From assembly GCA_013339895.1 (NCBI GenBank), contig JABACO010000019.1:776500-840499 (forward strand): 64,000 bases of DNA, written 5' to 3'. The position numbers and the translations under genes are program-made. Below the pieces are notes generated by a model. It saw only the letters and a list, made by a program, of their open reading frames with translations. It did not search any database and had not been told where the DNA came from. The DNA is from Ephydatia muelleri. Lineage: Eukaryota; Porifera; Demospongiae; Spongillida; Spongillidae. The stretch's first letter is position 1. Every line of letters begins with the position of its first letter. This document shows positions 34,701 to 47,802 of the stretch, in pieces.

Positions 34701-36618
34701 TTCGTCTCATCGGGGGTGGGGGTGGGCGTGGCCTCCCTCGAGGTCTCCACGGACTGGCCAGACTGGGTGTCAAAGGTGGAGGTCTCCCCTCCCACCTGAC
34801 TCTCGGACACCTCTTCAACACGGGCTGGCTCGACAGCGACGCTAGATGAACGGAAAAGGCACAACATACTGTCCAAGGCGGTCTGAAATGGGTACCACAT
34901 GCGTTCCAGATACCCCGGAGGAGACCTGGACACAAGAATGCAAGGGGGTTGGTGGTGTGGTGTGGTGGTGGGGGAGGGGAGGGAGTGTGCAGGCGCAGAT
35001 ACCGCGGTCACAAGAAAGAAGGCTGAGCTTACTGTCTGACTTGGAATGGTTCAAAATTGAAGAGCCCCCGAGAGTTGAACACGGCCGCAATCTCGTTGTT
35101 GGTCAGAAACTCGATGCGAAAGGGAGACAGCGTCACTAGGGCTCTCGACGTGCTGGAAGTTATCTCCAGTCCATCACTGGTACGCTGTACCTGACACCTT
35201 GGAGCAATACAACAATGGAGAGGAAGAAAAATAATAGTGTTAAATAATAAATGAAGGGGCAATAAAGGGGCACACACAATTGTCCCTTTGTTGGCACTCA
35301 CTTCTGCTGCGCTGGCTCACCCACCAGGGAGCCAGTCACCTTGTAACGTGGGCGTATCGGGTTCTTCTCGTCAATCTTCAGCCGGAACATGTTCCCCTGG
35401 AGGGCAAATATTTCGGCCCCGAGCACGGCTCCCGTCCTCTTGTTGACCACATCCATGCGACAGCTCGTCTCCTCGATGGAGATGGACTCGGGCAGCACAT
35501 CGTAGAGAGATTGGCCTGGCTGGAGGGCCCTGTTCCTCCTGGAAACAATCCCAGAGTCAAAAACTTCTTACTACAGTCCAAAATGCTGATGGACAAGTCT
35601 CTATGATCCTGTGTCAACTGACAACTAAACTGTTAGCCCATAGGTAAGCAGCCCTCCCCTGCACTCCTCCTGTCCTCTCCACTGTGATAGCCCACCCATT
35701 AACATGGAACAGTGACATCAGCCTACAAATCACACACACCCCACACAAAACATATAATGGCCTTCCATGTTGCCTTGGTGGTTGTAATAGAAGTTTGTTT
35801 GTTCCCTCCCCACAACCACCTCAAAGTCTTAACTCAATTGTGGCTCCAATTGAGCCCATTTCCCTGTGACATGCCTCATCAAATGTTACCCACCCATGCA
35901 TAAAACTAGTTTTGATAAAATATGAGTTGAACTGCAATGAGCCACTCCAGTTAGTAGGAGTTAATAGGTGTGTTGATAAAGTCCACCCACCCACCCCTCC
36001 CCAACCCACCCCACACACACACAAGGTCAACATTGGAACATCAAATACTAATTATTATTTTCATTGAGCTTAGTACATAATCGGTTGGATAGCTTTCTTG
36101 GTGGTTTGGTAAATGGTTCCCTCCTTCCTCCTCCCCTTTGAACACAAGGGCGACTTCCCAATATGGTGTGCAGGCCTCCCCACACGCCTCCCATTGATGC
36201 GCACAAATGTCTCTACTCTTTGCTTCGCCTCGCTGGCTCCCCCCCCCTCCACTTCCTACTCCTTTTCCTACTCCTCCTCCCCGCCTTCGAACATTTTTCA
36301 TCCACCCCCGCTGTGCATTTATCTACGGAAACAGCGCAACGCAGTGGAACATACCCCATACGTGGAGAGCAAGCAACTATGCCCCCGAGGACCAGGATGC
36401 ATTAAAGCGAATGCACATAAGTATGATGCACGAACATTCTCATTACTGGTGGGGCCCACACATACAACGTGACCGCAACCCGCACAGCCCTTTCCATTTA
36501 GTGCTCACTTGCAAAAGCTGCTCTGATCGCACGTCTTAAAGTTGCTCTTATCCACTGAGAAGACATGTATCCACATGAGTGCAAATATTGCACTTCCACT
36601 CCAGGCGCCCACACGCAT
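25733..36618 (-). CDS. GANAB: Glucosidase II alpha subunit (neutral alpha-glucosidase AB, GH31)
   Basis: ER-lumen glucosidase that trims the two inner glucoses from N-glycans during the calnexin cycle, together with a beta subunit. 26 exons were read from 36509-36618 down to 25733-25842; their lengths total 2913 bp with consistent phases, giving 970 residues (human about 944). It has an N-terminal signal peptide ([18 protein letters not shown]) and conserved [14 protein letters not shown]. The GH31 nucleophile motif is FIWNDMNE joined to PSVFNGPE across an intron (29701-29742 / 28889-28990). The acid/base motif is [13 protein letters not shown] (28461-28621). [24 protein letters not shown] and [12 protein letters not shown] [15 protein letters not shown] are also present. 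The C-terminus [15 protein letters not shown] matches GANAB. Introns hold most of the minisatellites here. Divergent from calcineurin B across 177 bp. Confidence 0.97.
26596..26735. repeat. 28-bp minisatellite in GANAB intron
   Basis: About five copies of a unit with CATACCTGGGCATCCAAGGC plus CCCACCCC. The first unit at the exon edge contains the donor of exon 26720-26833, so the array grew from a splice junction. Confidence 0.85.
29055..29135. repeat. 20-bp tandem repeat in GANAB intron
   Basis: Four copies of TTATTGCCCCCTTGGATGTA, the last diverged. A separate GGGAGCAGGTGTGGGTAGAG repeat lies at 29450-29640. Confidence 0.85.
29885..30170. repeat. 38-bp minisatellite in GANAB intron
   Basis: About seven copies of CAGCTGACACCACATGGTAA plus CGTCAGACACCATAGCAA, followed by degenerate copies to about 30245. 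Confidence 0.9.
31623..32440. repeat. 34-bp minisatellite in GANAB intron
   Basis: About 24 near-identical copies of CCCTGTGCCCCAATGGCTAC plus ACACACCACACCAT. Because 34 is not a multiple of three and the unit lacks stops in the plus direction, three overlapping long frames arise; they are not genes. Confidence 0.95.
32775..33085. repeat. 13-bp minisatellite in GANAB intron
   Basis: More than twenty copies of GTGTTATGTGCTA / GTGTTATGTACTA. Confidence 0.95.
33215..33375. repeat. GGGAGGGAAGGAGGAAT repeat in GANAB intron
   Basis: Purine-only degenerate repeat between two GANAB exons, capable of triplex or G-rich structures. Confidence 0.8.
33990..34165. repeat. 26-bp purine-rich minisatellite in GANAB intron
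   Basis: About six copies of GGGAGGGTGACAGGAGGGAC plus ATGGAG, just outside exon 34182-34283. Confidence 0.85.
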
Positions 36619-36795
36619 CGTTTCTGCAGACAAGAAAGTTGGAATAACCGCAAAATGATTGAGCTCACGGGGGTCGCGTGGCATCACGTGCCATGATCGT
36701 CAGGGGCTGAGGAAACTGGCATACGAAAATTTAGGTGTTGGCGTATAGGTTTGCTCAGTACCCCTCGTAGGACTTGCTTCAACAGTGTTTCGATT
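36619..36795. promoter_or_regulatory. Shared GANAB / calcineurin B bidirectional promoter
   Basis: 177 bp between divergent start codons. Contains a CACGTG E-box (ATCACGTGCCAT, near 36684-36695). No TATA box is evident. Confidence 0.55.
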
Positions 36796-39700
36796 ATGGT
36801 ATGCTATTGCTATTTCTCTCATACATATAACATGAGCACAAGCGATCCAGGTTTTACGGTGTCGTTTATGTTATGATATGTACGCCTTTTAGGGAGCAGA
36901 GCAGTCTGCATTGCCTCACAGCTGTAAGTTGGCGCCCAGTATATGGACCACCAAGCTAACCTATTCTTTCTGTTACACAGTTGAGGCGGATGAAATCCGA
37001 CGGCTAAGTAAAAGCTTCAAAAAGCTTGATATGAACCAGAACGGGTCACTGTCTGTTGAAGAATTCATGGCCATCCCCGAACTACAACAGAACCCTCTCG
37101 TCCGAAGGGTTATCGACATCCTGGACACTGACAGAAATGGCGAAGTGGATTTTCAAGGTTGGGGAGACGATTGGTGCGCGTCTTATGACAGGCTTATCGC
37201 CGTTTCTCTGCAGAGTTCATCCACGGCGTGTCGCAGTTTAGTGTTAAAGGGGAAAAAGAGAAGAAACTACGATGTAAGTATGTGGGTGTACACGACGGGA
37301 GTGTTGTGAACGTGTGTGTGTTTGTGTGATCCCTGCGTTGCATTACTATTATGTTTCCGTTGATTTCTGTGTTTGGCAAATGATGATCAATATGCATGTT
37401 CTAGATCATTGAATTGATTAGCAGCAGTGCTGCTTTGCGTGGGTGGGGCTAGAACCTGGAGGTGTGGTCTAGTAGGCCTGCTCTGTTCATTATCACTTAT
37501 TATGGTACTGTATTAGTTAGATTGGGTACATTTAAAAAAATTCCCTATTGAGAAAGCTGTTTGTATTCAGTCAGGAAGTGGTCAGGATTGGTAATAGAGA
37601 GGACACACTACAGCTTCAGTACTAGATTCTTTTAGCATATTTCCTTTTCATTTTAGTTTCCTTCGTTGTTTCTTACAAAGTCATTGTTAATTCGGTACTA
37701 AATTGCTGATGTGATAATATTCTTTGGGTCTCAGTGATGTTGAGAAAATATGTCAACCCACTAAGTTCAAAACCAGAAGACTTTTAAAAATCTTAATGGC
37801 TTAGTGGTGCAGTGGTATTGTCATCACAAGCAAGAGTGCTGGCACGCATCAGTAAAAGCCATCGCACGATGTAATGATGCCTGTGCAATACTCTCACCAC
37901 TTGATGCATTACCCTCACCATTGCCACTTGATACATTACCCTCACCATTACCACTAGATACATTACCCTCACCATTGCCACCTGATACATTACCCTCACC
38001 ATTGCCACCTGATGCATTACCCTCACCATTGCCACCTGGTGCATTACCCTCACCATTGCCACCTGATGCATTACCCTCACCATTGCCACCTGATACATTA
38101 CCCTCACCATTACCACTAGATGCATTACCCTCACCATTGCCACCTGATGCATTACCCTCACCATTACCACCTGATGCATTACCCTCACCATTACCACCTG
38201 ATGCATTACCCTCACCATTGCCACCTGATGCATTACCCTCACCATTACCACCTGATACATTACCCTCACCATTGCCACCTGATACATTACCCTCACCATT
38301 GCCACCTGATGCATTACCCTCACCATTACCACCTGATACATTACCCTCACCATTACCACTCGATACATTACCCTCACCATTGCCACCTGATGCATTACCC
38401 TCACCATTGCCACCTGATGCATTGCCCTCACCATTGCCACCTGGTGCATTACCCTCACCATTGCCACCTGGTGCATTACCCTCACCATTGCCACCTGATA
38501 CACCATTGCCTTTGTCTCATTCTGCTGTACCCTTAACTTTGCACCTGTACAAGTAACAAAGGCTACCAGGGCAAAGTAAAGGGTTGACACGGATCATGTA
38601 CTTTATAAGACCTTGTAATGCACCAATTGGCTTTTTGAATCACTTTTCTTGTACAATAGAGTACTGCAAAGCATTTTACTGTTTTTCATATAAATAAGCA
38701 CAAACAATGCAATTATAGAATTTTTTTAAAAATTGGAGTTTTATTTATACACTCTACGGCATAGGAAGAGCAAAAGATACACAATAAAAGGCATCATTAA
38801 TTGATACCAGCAATAAGGGTAAGGATGGGGGGGACCTTACAAAATGGTGGGAGGGGGGAGTTTGCCTTTCGAATTTTTTTGCCTTCTATTGCAAAGCCTC
38901 GAAATGTTAATAGCTTTGTGTCTGCTTTAAAATAACATAGCTAATATGGAAACAGGAACTTCGGGTCAGAAGAGTGTATACAAAAATATAGGAATGTTTG
39001 ATTCAAAGAGTGCTATTTCAACATTCATGTGTGAGAAGTTACAAACAATTCTATTTAACTTCAGTAATTATTCCAATCAAAACAAATTCACAAAATTTGA
39101 AACATTTCCAACAATTCAGACTGTTTTCAGTAAGTACTCTTGTTACAACACAAACATCCACATATGTTAGAACGACATTAATTATTGTTAATGTGACACA
39201 AACACAAACCATCTGCACTGTCTCCACATCCACTGGTGCATTTCTGACCGAAGGCAATTCTCAGTTTGCCGTACCTGTTTAATGTCATTTGTGATTTGGT
39301 TGCACCTAGTGGCCCTGGAGGATGGGTTTTTAATTGTAGTGCAGAGCTCACAGAAACTTGAACATACCATCTTTCCTGTGTCATGTGTTCCTTCTTCCCT
39401 CTGTCATGTGTGTGACATTTATTCCTTCTTCCCTCTGTCGTGTGTGTGACATTTATTCTTAATGCTGATGAGTTAAGTCTGTACTCCTCCTGTTTGCAGT
39501 TGCATTCAGAATCTATGACATTGACCAGGATGGGTTCATTAGCAATGGAGAGCTCTTTCAAGTCCTAAAAACAATGGTCGGCAGCAACCTCACAGAGAAA
39601 CAGCTGCAAGAGATTGTCGACAAGACCATTTATTACGCAGACAAGGATGGAGATGGAAAGATATCCTTCGACGAATTTGCAGAGGTTAGTTATTTGAGCA

Positions 39701-39828
39701 GCAGTTAAAAGACATGTATTGGACGCACACAACTCTGCCAGTCATGCTGATTGAAGCCTCGCTCATTTTTCCTTTAGGTGGTAGGGAACATGGATGTCCC
39801 TTCAAAAATGGTCATTGATCTCAAATAA
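36796..39828 (+). CDS. PPP3R1: Calcineurin B regulatory subunit
   Basis: Calcium-binding regulatory subunit of the calcineurin phosphatase. Exons: 36796-36798, 36893-36923, 36981-37157, 37214-37273, 39500-39684, 39778-39828, totalling 507 bp and 168 residues (human 170). The first coding exon is only the ATG; splicing gives [20 protein letters not shown], with Gly2 available for N-myristoylation. Four canonical EF-hand loops are present: [48 protein letters not shown]. The long intron 37274-39499 contains a 27-bp minisatellite. The divergent neighbour is GANAB. Paralogue assignment (R1 or R2 type) is not meaningful outside vertebrates. Confidence 0.96.
37895..38505. repeat. 27-bp minisatellite in calcineurin B intron
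   Basis: About 22 copies of GATGCATTACCCTCACCATT plus GCCACCT. 27 is a multiple of three, so plus and minus frames encode perfect 9-residue repeats; there is no evidence they are translated. Confidence 0.95.
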
Positions 39829-40188
39829 TGAGCAATTTCATTGTGTTGTTTTTTTTTTTCCCCACTTCATCAATTGCCCTGTTTGCATCACATCACATCA
39901 TGCATACGCACAAAGTAAATTACTGTCATATTTTCACCCCAATTATAAATTTTAATATTTCCTGCCAAAAGTCAATTGGGGAGGAGAGTATGCATGATAG
40001 AGGCTTTGGTTAGGGCGATGGGTGTGTATTGGGGAGGGGCCCAAGGGAGTCAAAGTGAAGTCTCATCCATCCTGAATTTCATAATGTAATGACTTCCAGC
40101 TTGTGGAATGGGGATAGGTAGATCAGTGCCATACCACTGAGCCTCATGGTTGACCTGATGTAGGTGTTTAGACATGATTCTGCTTAAA

Positions 40189-40189
<1 letters not shown>

Positions 40190-40233
<44 letters not shown>

Positions 40234-40251
40234 GGGGGGGGGGGGGGGGGG
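40190..40251. repeat. Poly-G run
   Basis: About 62 bases of G with a single T, 360 bp after the calcineurin B stop. Confidence 0.95.
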
Positions 40252-40297
40252 ACAAGTCTACTCTCTGTCACAGCCAAGGTTATCATATCAGCCAGCT

Positions 40298-40460
40298 AAA
40301 GAGGACATATACGGGTCGACTTCCTCCCGATTTATCGCCTGCAACTCAAATGAATATGGGTGAAAATTCAGTAAACTAAAGTTTTACGGAGTTTTTACGC
40401 ATATTCATTTGAGTTGCAGGCAATAAATCGGCAGGAAGTCGACCTGTGTATGTTGGCCTT
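40298..40460. repeat. Long inverted repeat (hairpin/MITE-like)
   Basis: Arm 40305-40358 and arm 40400-40453 are reverse complements over 54 bp with about five mismatches (core GCAACTCAAATGAATATG), separated by a 41-bp loop. Weaker complementarity extends several bases outward. It could be a foldback element. Confidence 0.85.
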
Positions 40461-40849
40461 TATACATTTATTGAAGCCATTGACCTGTCCTGCTAAGATC
40501 TCTGTAAACAGCCCTGGAATCTTCTACATATATGTCATCTAGTGCAATAAATTATTATTATTTATTAAAAACTCTGCAAGCACAGATGTCACTATTAGGG
40601 TGACATTGACAAGACTACAGACCAGAACCAGAATATTCTACAACATAGAAAATGAAACAGATACTTTACAGTTGTATCAATCATCAATTACAAAGAAAAA
40701 GATGCACTCTAAACCATGTGCTTGTCTGGTACTTTAACAGCATTGTCATATATTATAGATTAGAGGGATTGGGAACGGGATTAACCCCCCACCATCATGT
40801 CATCATTGGTAAGAAATGGCAGAGTGTTGAACAAGTACAAATCTCTAAG

Positions 40850-41825
40850 CTTTCACTCTCACTCTTCTCCCTCTACAACCCACTCTCCTCCCTCCTACAC
40901 CCACTCTTCTCCCTCCTATACCCACTCTCCTCCCTCCTACACCCACCTTCTCCCTCCTAACACACACCTCCTCCTCCACATCCCACCTCCCTCCGTACCA
41001 CCCACCGTCTCCTCCTACAACCCACCTCCCTCCTACAACCACCTTCTCCTCCACTACACACCCACCTCCGCCTCCGCCTACACCCACCGCCTCCTCCTAC
41101 ACCCACCCTCCTCCTACAACAACCACCTCCCTCCTACACAACCAACGCTCTCCCTCCTACATAACCCACTCTCTCCCTCCGACAACCGCACTCCTTCTCC
41201 CTCCTCTCCCACTCTTTCTCCTCCTCTACTCCCACTCTCCGCCCTCCTACGAGTACACCCACCTCCGTCTAACACCCCCAGTCTTCTCCTCCTACTCCCA
41301 CTCTGCTCCCTCCTACAACCACGCCATTCTCCCTCTACTCCCACTCTTCTCCTCCTACCCCACTCTCCTCACTCCTACAACACCCACTCCTCCCTCCTCC
41401 CACTCTTCTCCCTCTACTCCCATACGTACTCCCACTCTCCTCCTTACACCCCCACCTCCCCTCCGACACCCCACCTTCTCCCTCCTACACCCACCTCCTC
41501 CCTCCTCCCACTCTCCCTCCTACACCCACCTCCCTCCTACACCCACCTCCCTTCTACACCCACTCTTCTCCCTCCTACACCCACTCTCCTCCCTCCTGCA
41601 CCCACTCTCCTCCCTCCTACACCCACCTTCTCCCTCCTACACCCACTCTTCTCCCTCCTACACCCACCTTCTCCCTCCTACACCCACCTTCTCCCTCCTA
41701 CACCCACCTTCTCCCTCCTACACCCACTCTTCTCCCTCCTACACCCACCTTCTCCCTCTACTCCCACTCTTCTCCCTCCTACACCCACCTTCTCCCTCCT
41801 ACACCCACTTCTCCATCCTACACCT
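40850..41825. repeat. CTCCCTCCTACACCCACTCT minisatellite
   Basis: About one kilobase of degenerate 20-24 bp pyrimidine-rich units. It produces a 440-residue Ser/Pro/Thr/Leu frame on the plus strand, judged an artefact of the repeat. Confidence 0.9.
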
Positions 41826-42229
41826 ACGGGCCAACCATACAATCTGTACACAACGAGCTACATACAAATTGTGACTGCACCCGCCCCCAGAATTGGTGCC
41901 TTCTCACGCGTGTCTTCGATGTTACGCGTCCTTTATCTGAGTCTCTCACAGACATGTGTTGGAAATTTAGTTCTCGTTTTGGAACAGGTACAAACATGCT
42001 TTATCGTGTCTTGTACGCAGACGCAACAAAAGCAATGCATATATCTGAAGCTTCAGATATATAGGTTGCCCATTCAGTTGGCTCTGAATCAACTTATTTA
42101 TAATGCGGTGACTTTTTAAACGCCCACAACTTAGCTAGTCGTACAAATGTTAATCAATCAAAAGAGTCCACGATCGAATAGAACGTTCCACAGCTATTGA
42201 GCCACGAAGGTGCCACGGTTAGACTCGGT

Positions 42230-42295
42230 CCCAGACCCTCTAACCGCAGCGGATGGATTACATCACCTAGAGTGGCTGCGGTTGGGGGGTCTGGG
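42230..42295. repeat. 20-bp inverted repeat upstream of the SID-1 family gene
   Basis: CCCAGACCCTCTAACCGCAG and CTGCGGTTGGGGGGTCTGGG are reverse complements with two or three mismatches, 26 bp apart, ending 29 bp before the SIDT ATG. It could form a hairpin in the promoter or 5' leader. Confidence 0.75.
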
Positions 42296-42324
42296 GAAAC
42301 TTCAACACCTTTATTTATTTACAA

Positions 42325-43160
42325 ATGTCTACTGTAGTGAGTGTTCTTGCGATTCTGACGTGTCTACGTGTGGTGCAAAGCGATGACGTTATCAATATAC
42401 TCGCACTACAGCCGGGGCAGCTAGTTAGCGGCAACGTCTCGCTTGAAGCGAGCGACACGTATGCCGTAAATACGAGTACAGCGGTAAGGATCATGCTTGT
42501 GTGCATGAGCTGGTTCAGTGCACTCCCTGTGTGCGTATGTAGCCTTACAGAATCAGGACATCGGTGGCGGGAGTACATGTAAATGCCACATCTGTAGTAA
42601 TCGTCGTGCGAGGACACGGAAATGTACTGAAGTGGACGGTGCCATCTGACGCTGAAAGGTAAAAGAACTGGTGGTAGACGGAAGGGGGAAAGGAGATAAA
42701 TTGGATTGTCAAAAAAATGCACTGTAGACATGCATGTGTGTTCCTCAAGTCGGTTTATGATAGATTACGTGCAACGGGATGGTAATATTTGCTCACAAAG
42801 AGACTAGATTATAACTGATGGCAACTCAGAGTAATGCTACAGGGGTGAATTGTGTTGGGTAAGCTGAAGTCAAGCCAGGTTATGTTAAGGCTGTAGGGAA
42901 TCAATAAATATCATTATTCACTCATTGCACAAGCAAATAGCATTTCATTTATATTCTCCCGAATCCTGAATATTTAACACTAAGCCTTTCATTTTAGTTT
43001 CAGATCCAATGTCTCGCTACTAACAGCAGAGCATACTCTCGCTCCCTGCTTATCAAGCAGCTCTACCTTCATGTACATTGATGTAATTACTGACTCGCCT
43101 ACACCAGTGACCTATAGTCTGTTGGTCGACAAATTGGAGCTATTCAACCTGAGGTTGGTG

Positions 43161-43233
<73 letters not shown>

Positions 43234-46200
43234 ATGCATGTGTGTGTGCGTGCGTGTGTGTGTGCATGTGTGTGCATGTGTGTGTGCATGTGTGTATGTG
43301 TGTGTTTATGTATTGAAACTGCTTGAATAATTATCTCAACCAGATTCATTTGGAAACACACACCCTTTGGTGTTTTAAGTTTCAGCATAGTTCATATTTT
43401 CATTCTAGTATGTCGGATTTTTACAACACCACCTTGATGTTAGCGCAGCCACAGGTACGTCCAACTGAGTAATTTAGAGGGTTTGGAAGAAAACATACAA
43501 GTAACATTTACGCTAACAAAACAAAGAGCAGTTTTGTGGAAGTGGTTGGCATGCACTACTGAGCACTACTGAGGCTGGTAGCAACCTAAGGAGTATGCAT
43601 ATTACAACACACTGCTCGGTTTGCATACCCATGTGGCTATTTTCCTTTTCTGTGCCCGTTGCCATAGATATACTATTTCGAATTTCCTGTTGGGATATCA
43701 GCTGTTAACGTAAACGTGACTTCAAATGACAGCAACACATGTGCCTTTGTCTCAGTTCAAAGCACAGCCGTAAGTGGGTTGGGCTTACAAGCACAACATT
43801 TGCAGATCACATGATCACGCTTTATATATAGACCTGCCCTCCTGCTGACACCCTGTATAATGCCATTGTCATGGGCACAGACCAGTCCATGACTACTAAT
43901 GCTTTTTTCACCATTACTGTGAGTTTCATAAGAGGGCTGGTACCTTGGATCAATGACTTGCCGCTATGCTTCAACAGAGAGAGAGGTTGGGTCAGTCCTC
44001 ATTTTACCTGGTACTCATTCCTGCAAGTTCTGGATTGTGCCATGAAGCACTCATGAGTGGTAAAAATTGGTGTTTGGACTACAAGCAGGGTTAAGTTATT
44101 AAAGTCGCTGTTGTTGCAGACGAGGGTGGAGATAGTTATGCAAAGCCTGTAACATTTTCAGTTCAGCAATCCAATACATGTGAGACCAAAGCATACACTG
44201 AAGCCCTGCAAGTGGACCTGTGTTGTCTCATCTTCAGTGTCCATGCACTGGCTGGAGGTGTGGCTACCAGTGGTAGTCATGGCTACCTGCTCTGCTCTGA
44301 CCGGTCTGCTCTATTTCTGCTACATCACCCTGTGTCTCTGTCATCCAGCCAGAAAGATCAAGGTGAGTGCAATGTGTGGTGTACAGTAGGCGTGTGGGAG
44401 GAATTGTGTGCAACCTGGAGGTGGAACCGGATATGAGAATGGGACTGCTCAGTCCGATATGAGAATGGGACTGCTCAGTCTGATATGAGAATGGGACTGC
44501 TCAATCTGATATGCATTTTGTGAAAATGGAAAAGAGGCCTGTGTATGTGTGTATGTGTGTGTGCATGTATCTGTGTATGTGTGTGTGCATGTATCTGTGT
44601 GTATGTATCTGTGTATGTTTGTGTGTGTGTGTGTGTGTGTATTTGTGTGTGTGTGTATTTGTGTGTGAGTGTATCTGTGTGTGTATCTGTTGTGTGTGTG
44701 GTCATAGGTTCTCTTGAAATAGGGTCAGACCAATTGTTACAACGTTTCTTTACACACTAGCATCCACTGCATGAAAGTTAGGGCCACTGTTAGGCCTGTT
44801 CTCAGCCTACCATGCTGTGCACATGGAAAGGTAACCTTGCACCAACTCACTGTAGGGTTGCATGGGCTGTATACATCACGTCTGCTGTGAGGAGGCCCCT
44901 GCAATCAGTAACATGATCTGCTATTGCGTTACACGTGAGTTTGGTGTCTTCTGTGTTTGAGAAAATGTCTGTGAGCATCTAGCTGACCTCCTCCAGCCAA
45001 AACGAGCACAGACACAGAGAGGAGAGGGGACCGTATTGCAGTTAGTTTTTTTTTATTTAATGGCAGCATCAGTTTCTAAGAGTAGTGTTGCTGCTTGATG
45101 TTACAGGAAGAGGAGAAGAGACATTTAACAAAGGTATGTATTTGAAAAGATGTACATGATGTAATGACAGTGCATATACTTTTCACCCACTCAAAAGGAT
45201 GCCCAAGAGGTGGAGAATGGCAAACACAATTCTTATGGAGGTTTAAGAGTAAGTGATTCATTTTGCATGGGAACTTAACTAAATGGCTGATGTTATAATG
45301 AACTACACTGAAAATTACAATCCATACACACAGCATATGTACATGAAGGACTTAAATGAGTATCGTTTGTCCGTGCTATCTTATGATTAGCAGTGCGTGT
45401 GGTGGTAAGACAGCATTTATAGTACAGAGATGATGATTACTATGGCAACAGGAAAGTGAAAGCCTATGTGCTTATAGGATGGAATTAATACTTTCTCTTG
45501 CTGTTCTCTTGCCGTTCATAAGTATGCCATCTCGGTAGTTGATTATTGGATACTTGTATAGTTCATTGCAATTCAGTCATCATTGGTAACTCTGTACTGT
45601 GCAAATAGATCATGATTGGTCTACCCCAGGAGCCCACATCAAGGGTGAGGAACCTGAATTTGGATCCTAATGGAGCCCATCTGCAAGAAGATCTACTGCA
45701 AAAGGTCATTCTTTTGTGTAATTTCAATGTAGTTATTGATGAGAATGTACACTGCGTGCACATTTCCCATAACTCAGAGATATTCCATAATTCTGTAGAA
45801 TGAAAGCGAGCTGAGGTTAAGCCACTTCACAGACACAAAGTTCCAAACGGTGAAAGTGAGACACACAGCCTACATATGGTGAGTGATCAGTGTTAACAGC
45901 CCTGCACTCAAGTTAAACATTTCCAATTACAGGAACACAGTCACCGTGGGGATATACTATGGTATACCAGCACTACAGGTTGTGTTTGCAAAAGCGCTGG
46001 CTCAGCAGATGGTACCAATAGGCTTGTGTTCCCAAAAAAAAAAAAAAGTTGATTCTTCCATCCACAATGCAGTTTCCAGTATATCAGGAGGACGAACAGT
46101 GCTATTACAACTACCAGTGTGCCATTGCACTCGGATATGTTCCGTATGTTCACTTGCTTCACCTCTGAAAGAGGGACACTGCAGTTGTAACTGCGGTGCA

Positions 46201-47767
46201 GCTATAGAGTTTGTGCTTCCTTTGGTACAGCGCTGTCAACAGTGTCTTGAGCAACAGTGGATATGTTGTCTTGGGAACGATGTTTGTTGTCATTGTTGCC
46301 ATTCGGTACGAATTTGGATGGGTGTTGTGCATAAGGCTGAGATTGCCTCCCATTCACAACCCCTAGGGAGTGTTACTACAGTAAGAAATTGTGCTTTAAA
46401 CATGGATTGATGCAAAAAGGTTTAGGCCTCACACCTGGCAATGGTCTGTATTATGCAATGGGTAAGTAGATCAAAATAACGTTGTAAGGAGAGAAAAAAA
46501 CACCTCTGTCTACAGGGTTTGCACTGATTGGTGAAGGTGTGATGAGTGCTTTGTACCATGTCTGCCCCAGTGATATCAATTTTCAATTTGGTGAGTCTAA
46601 TCTTTTGAGCGCATTTGAGTCTCCCAATGTGAAATCTTTCTATGCTGCATCAAGATACCACTTTCATGTTCATCATTGCTGGACTGATCATTGCAAAGAT
46701 GATACAAAACAGGCATCCTTACTTTAATGCAAATTCCTTCTGCACCTTCTGGGGATTTTCAGTTGTAACGCTTGCCACAATAGTTGGCCTTGTGAGTTAT
46801 CAAATTGTCTTTCGTGTGCTTAATGTTCCGTGTTTTGGAGCAGTATGTTGATAGGAAGAATCCATTGGCTGCTCGTGTGGCTCTGTTCTTCATCCTTCTG
46901 GTCATTACTGCTCTTTTCTACTTCTCTCTGTTCCATTTCAATCAATTTGCAGTCCTGTGCAATCCAAAGGTATTATACCCTATATATTATAGTATGGTGT
47001 TGTTTTAATTATAGCCCACTCCCCAGATGTGGAGAGTAAGAAAGGTATAGTGTGCAGTACTATGGGAAGTGGCCATTTTTATAGAACAATTCCTTGTGCA
47101 GTCACGGCTGATCAGGCTGACTTGTGCCTTGGTCTTTGACAGCATAGTGTAAGTTTATTTACAAACACCCTGCAGCAAATCAAAGCTCGTTCTCTACTAG
47201 CCTTGCAGTGCTGTTCTTCTACAACCAGTTAGACATAGCAACGACCATACTAACACTCTTTGCCCTGAATGCAGTGGTTTTGTTGGCTTGGTATCTAGGG
47301 TCTAAGGTAGGCATTCGTGTGCAATGGGTCTGTGGAACTTGTGTGTAATATATCCGTCTTCAAGTGTCTCCATTCAGAACCAAGAATCTTTGTACCAGTA
47401 ATTATTCTGTTATTGGCTCTTGGGTTTTGGCTTATGGCTGGCACATACTTTTCCAAGAAAATATACAATTCAGGAGTGAGTCCCTTTTAACTGCAAGCTT
47501 GCAGTTGAAAAGTCCTCTTGCTTGGCAGAAAACACCTGTGGAATCTCGTGAGCTAAACAGGCCTTGTTACATTGGAGGTTTCTATGACTACCATGACTTC
47601 TGGCACTTCTTGTCAGCAGCTGCAGTATTTACATCGTTTATGGTATTGGATGCACTGTGTACACATCAATCACATGACGTTCCCGCCAATTACTATTCAC
47701 TTCAATGTTATATCAGGCTGGAACCAAACATTAATACCGAAGTATGGTTTTTTTCACACACTAATGT

Positions 47768-47802
<35 letters not shown>

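Noticed and set aside
37793..38590. Perfect 9-residue repeat proteins on both strands
   Set aside because: Produced by the 27-bp intronic array between calcineurin B exons; no independent promoter, homology or splice evidence.
40797..42119. 440-codon Ser/Pro-rich frame before SIDT
   Set aside because: Almost all of it is a pyrimidine-rich minisatellite; the non-repeat tail shows no recognisable domain.
44180..44237. Reading SIDT exon 44120 straight through as one exon
   Set aside because: It gives a non-membrane sequence; splicing out 44180-44237 restores the TM1 helix in the family-expected position and phase.
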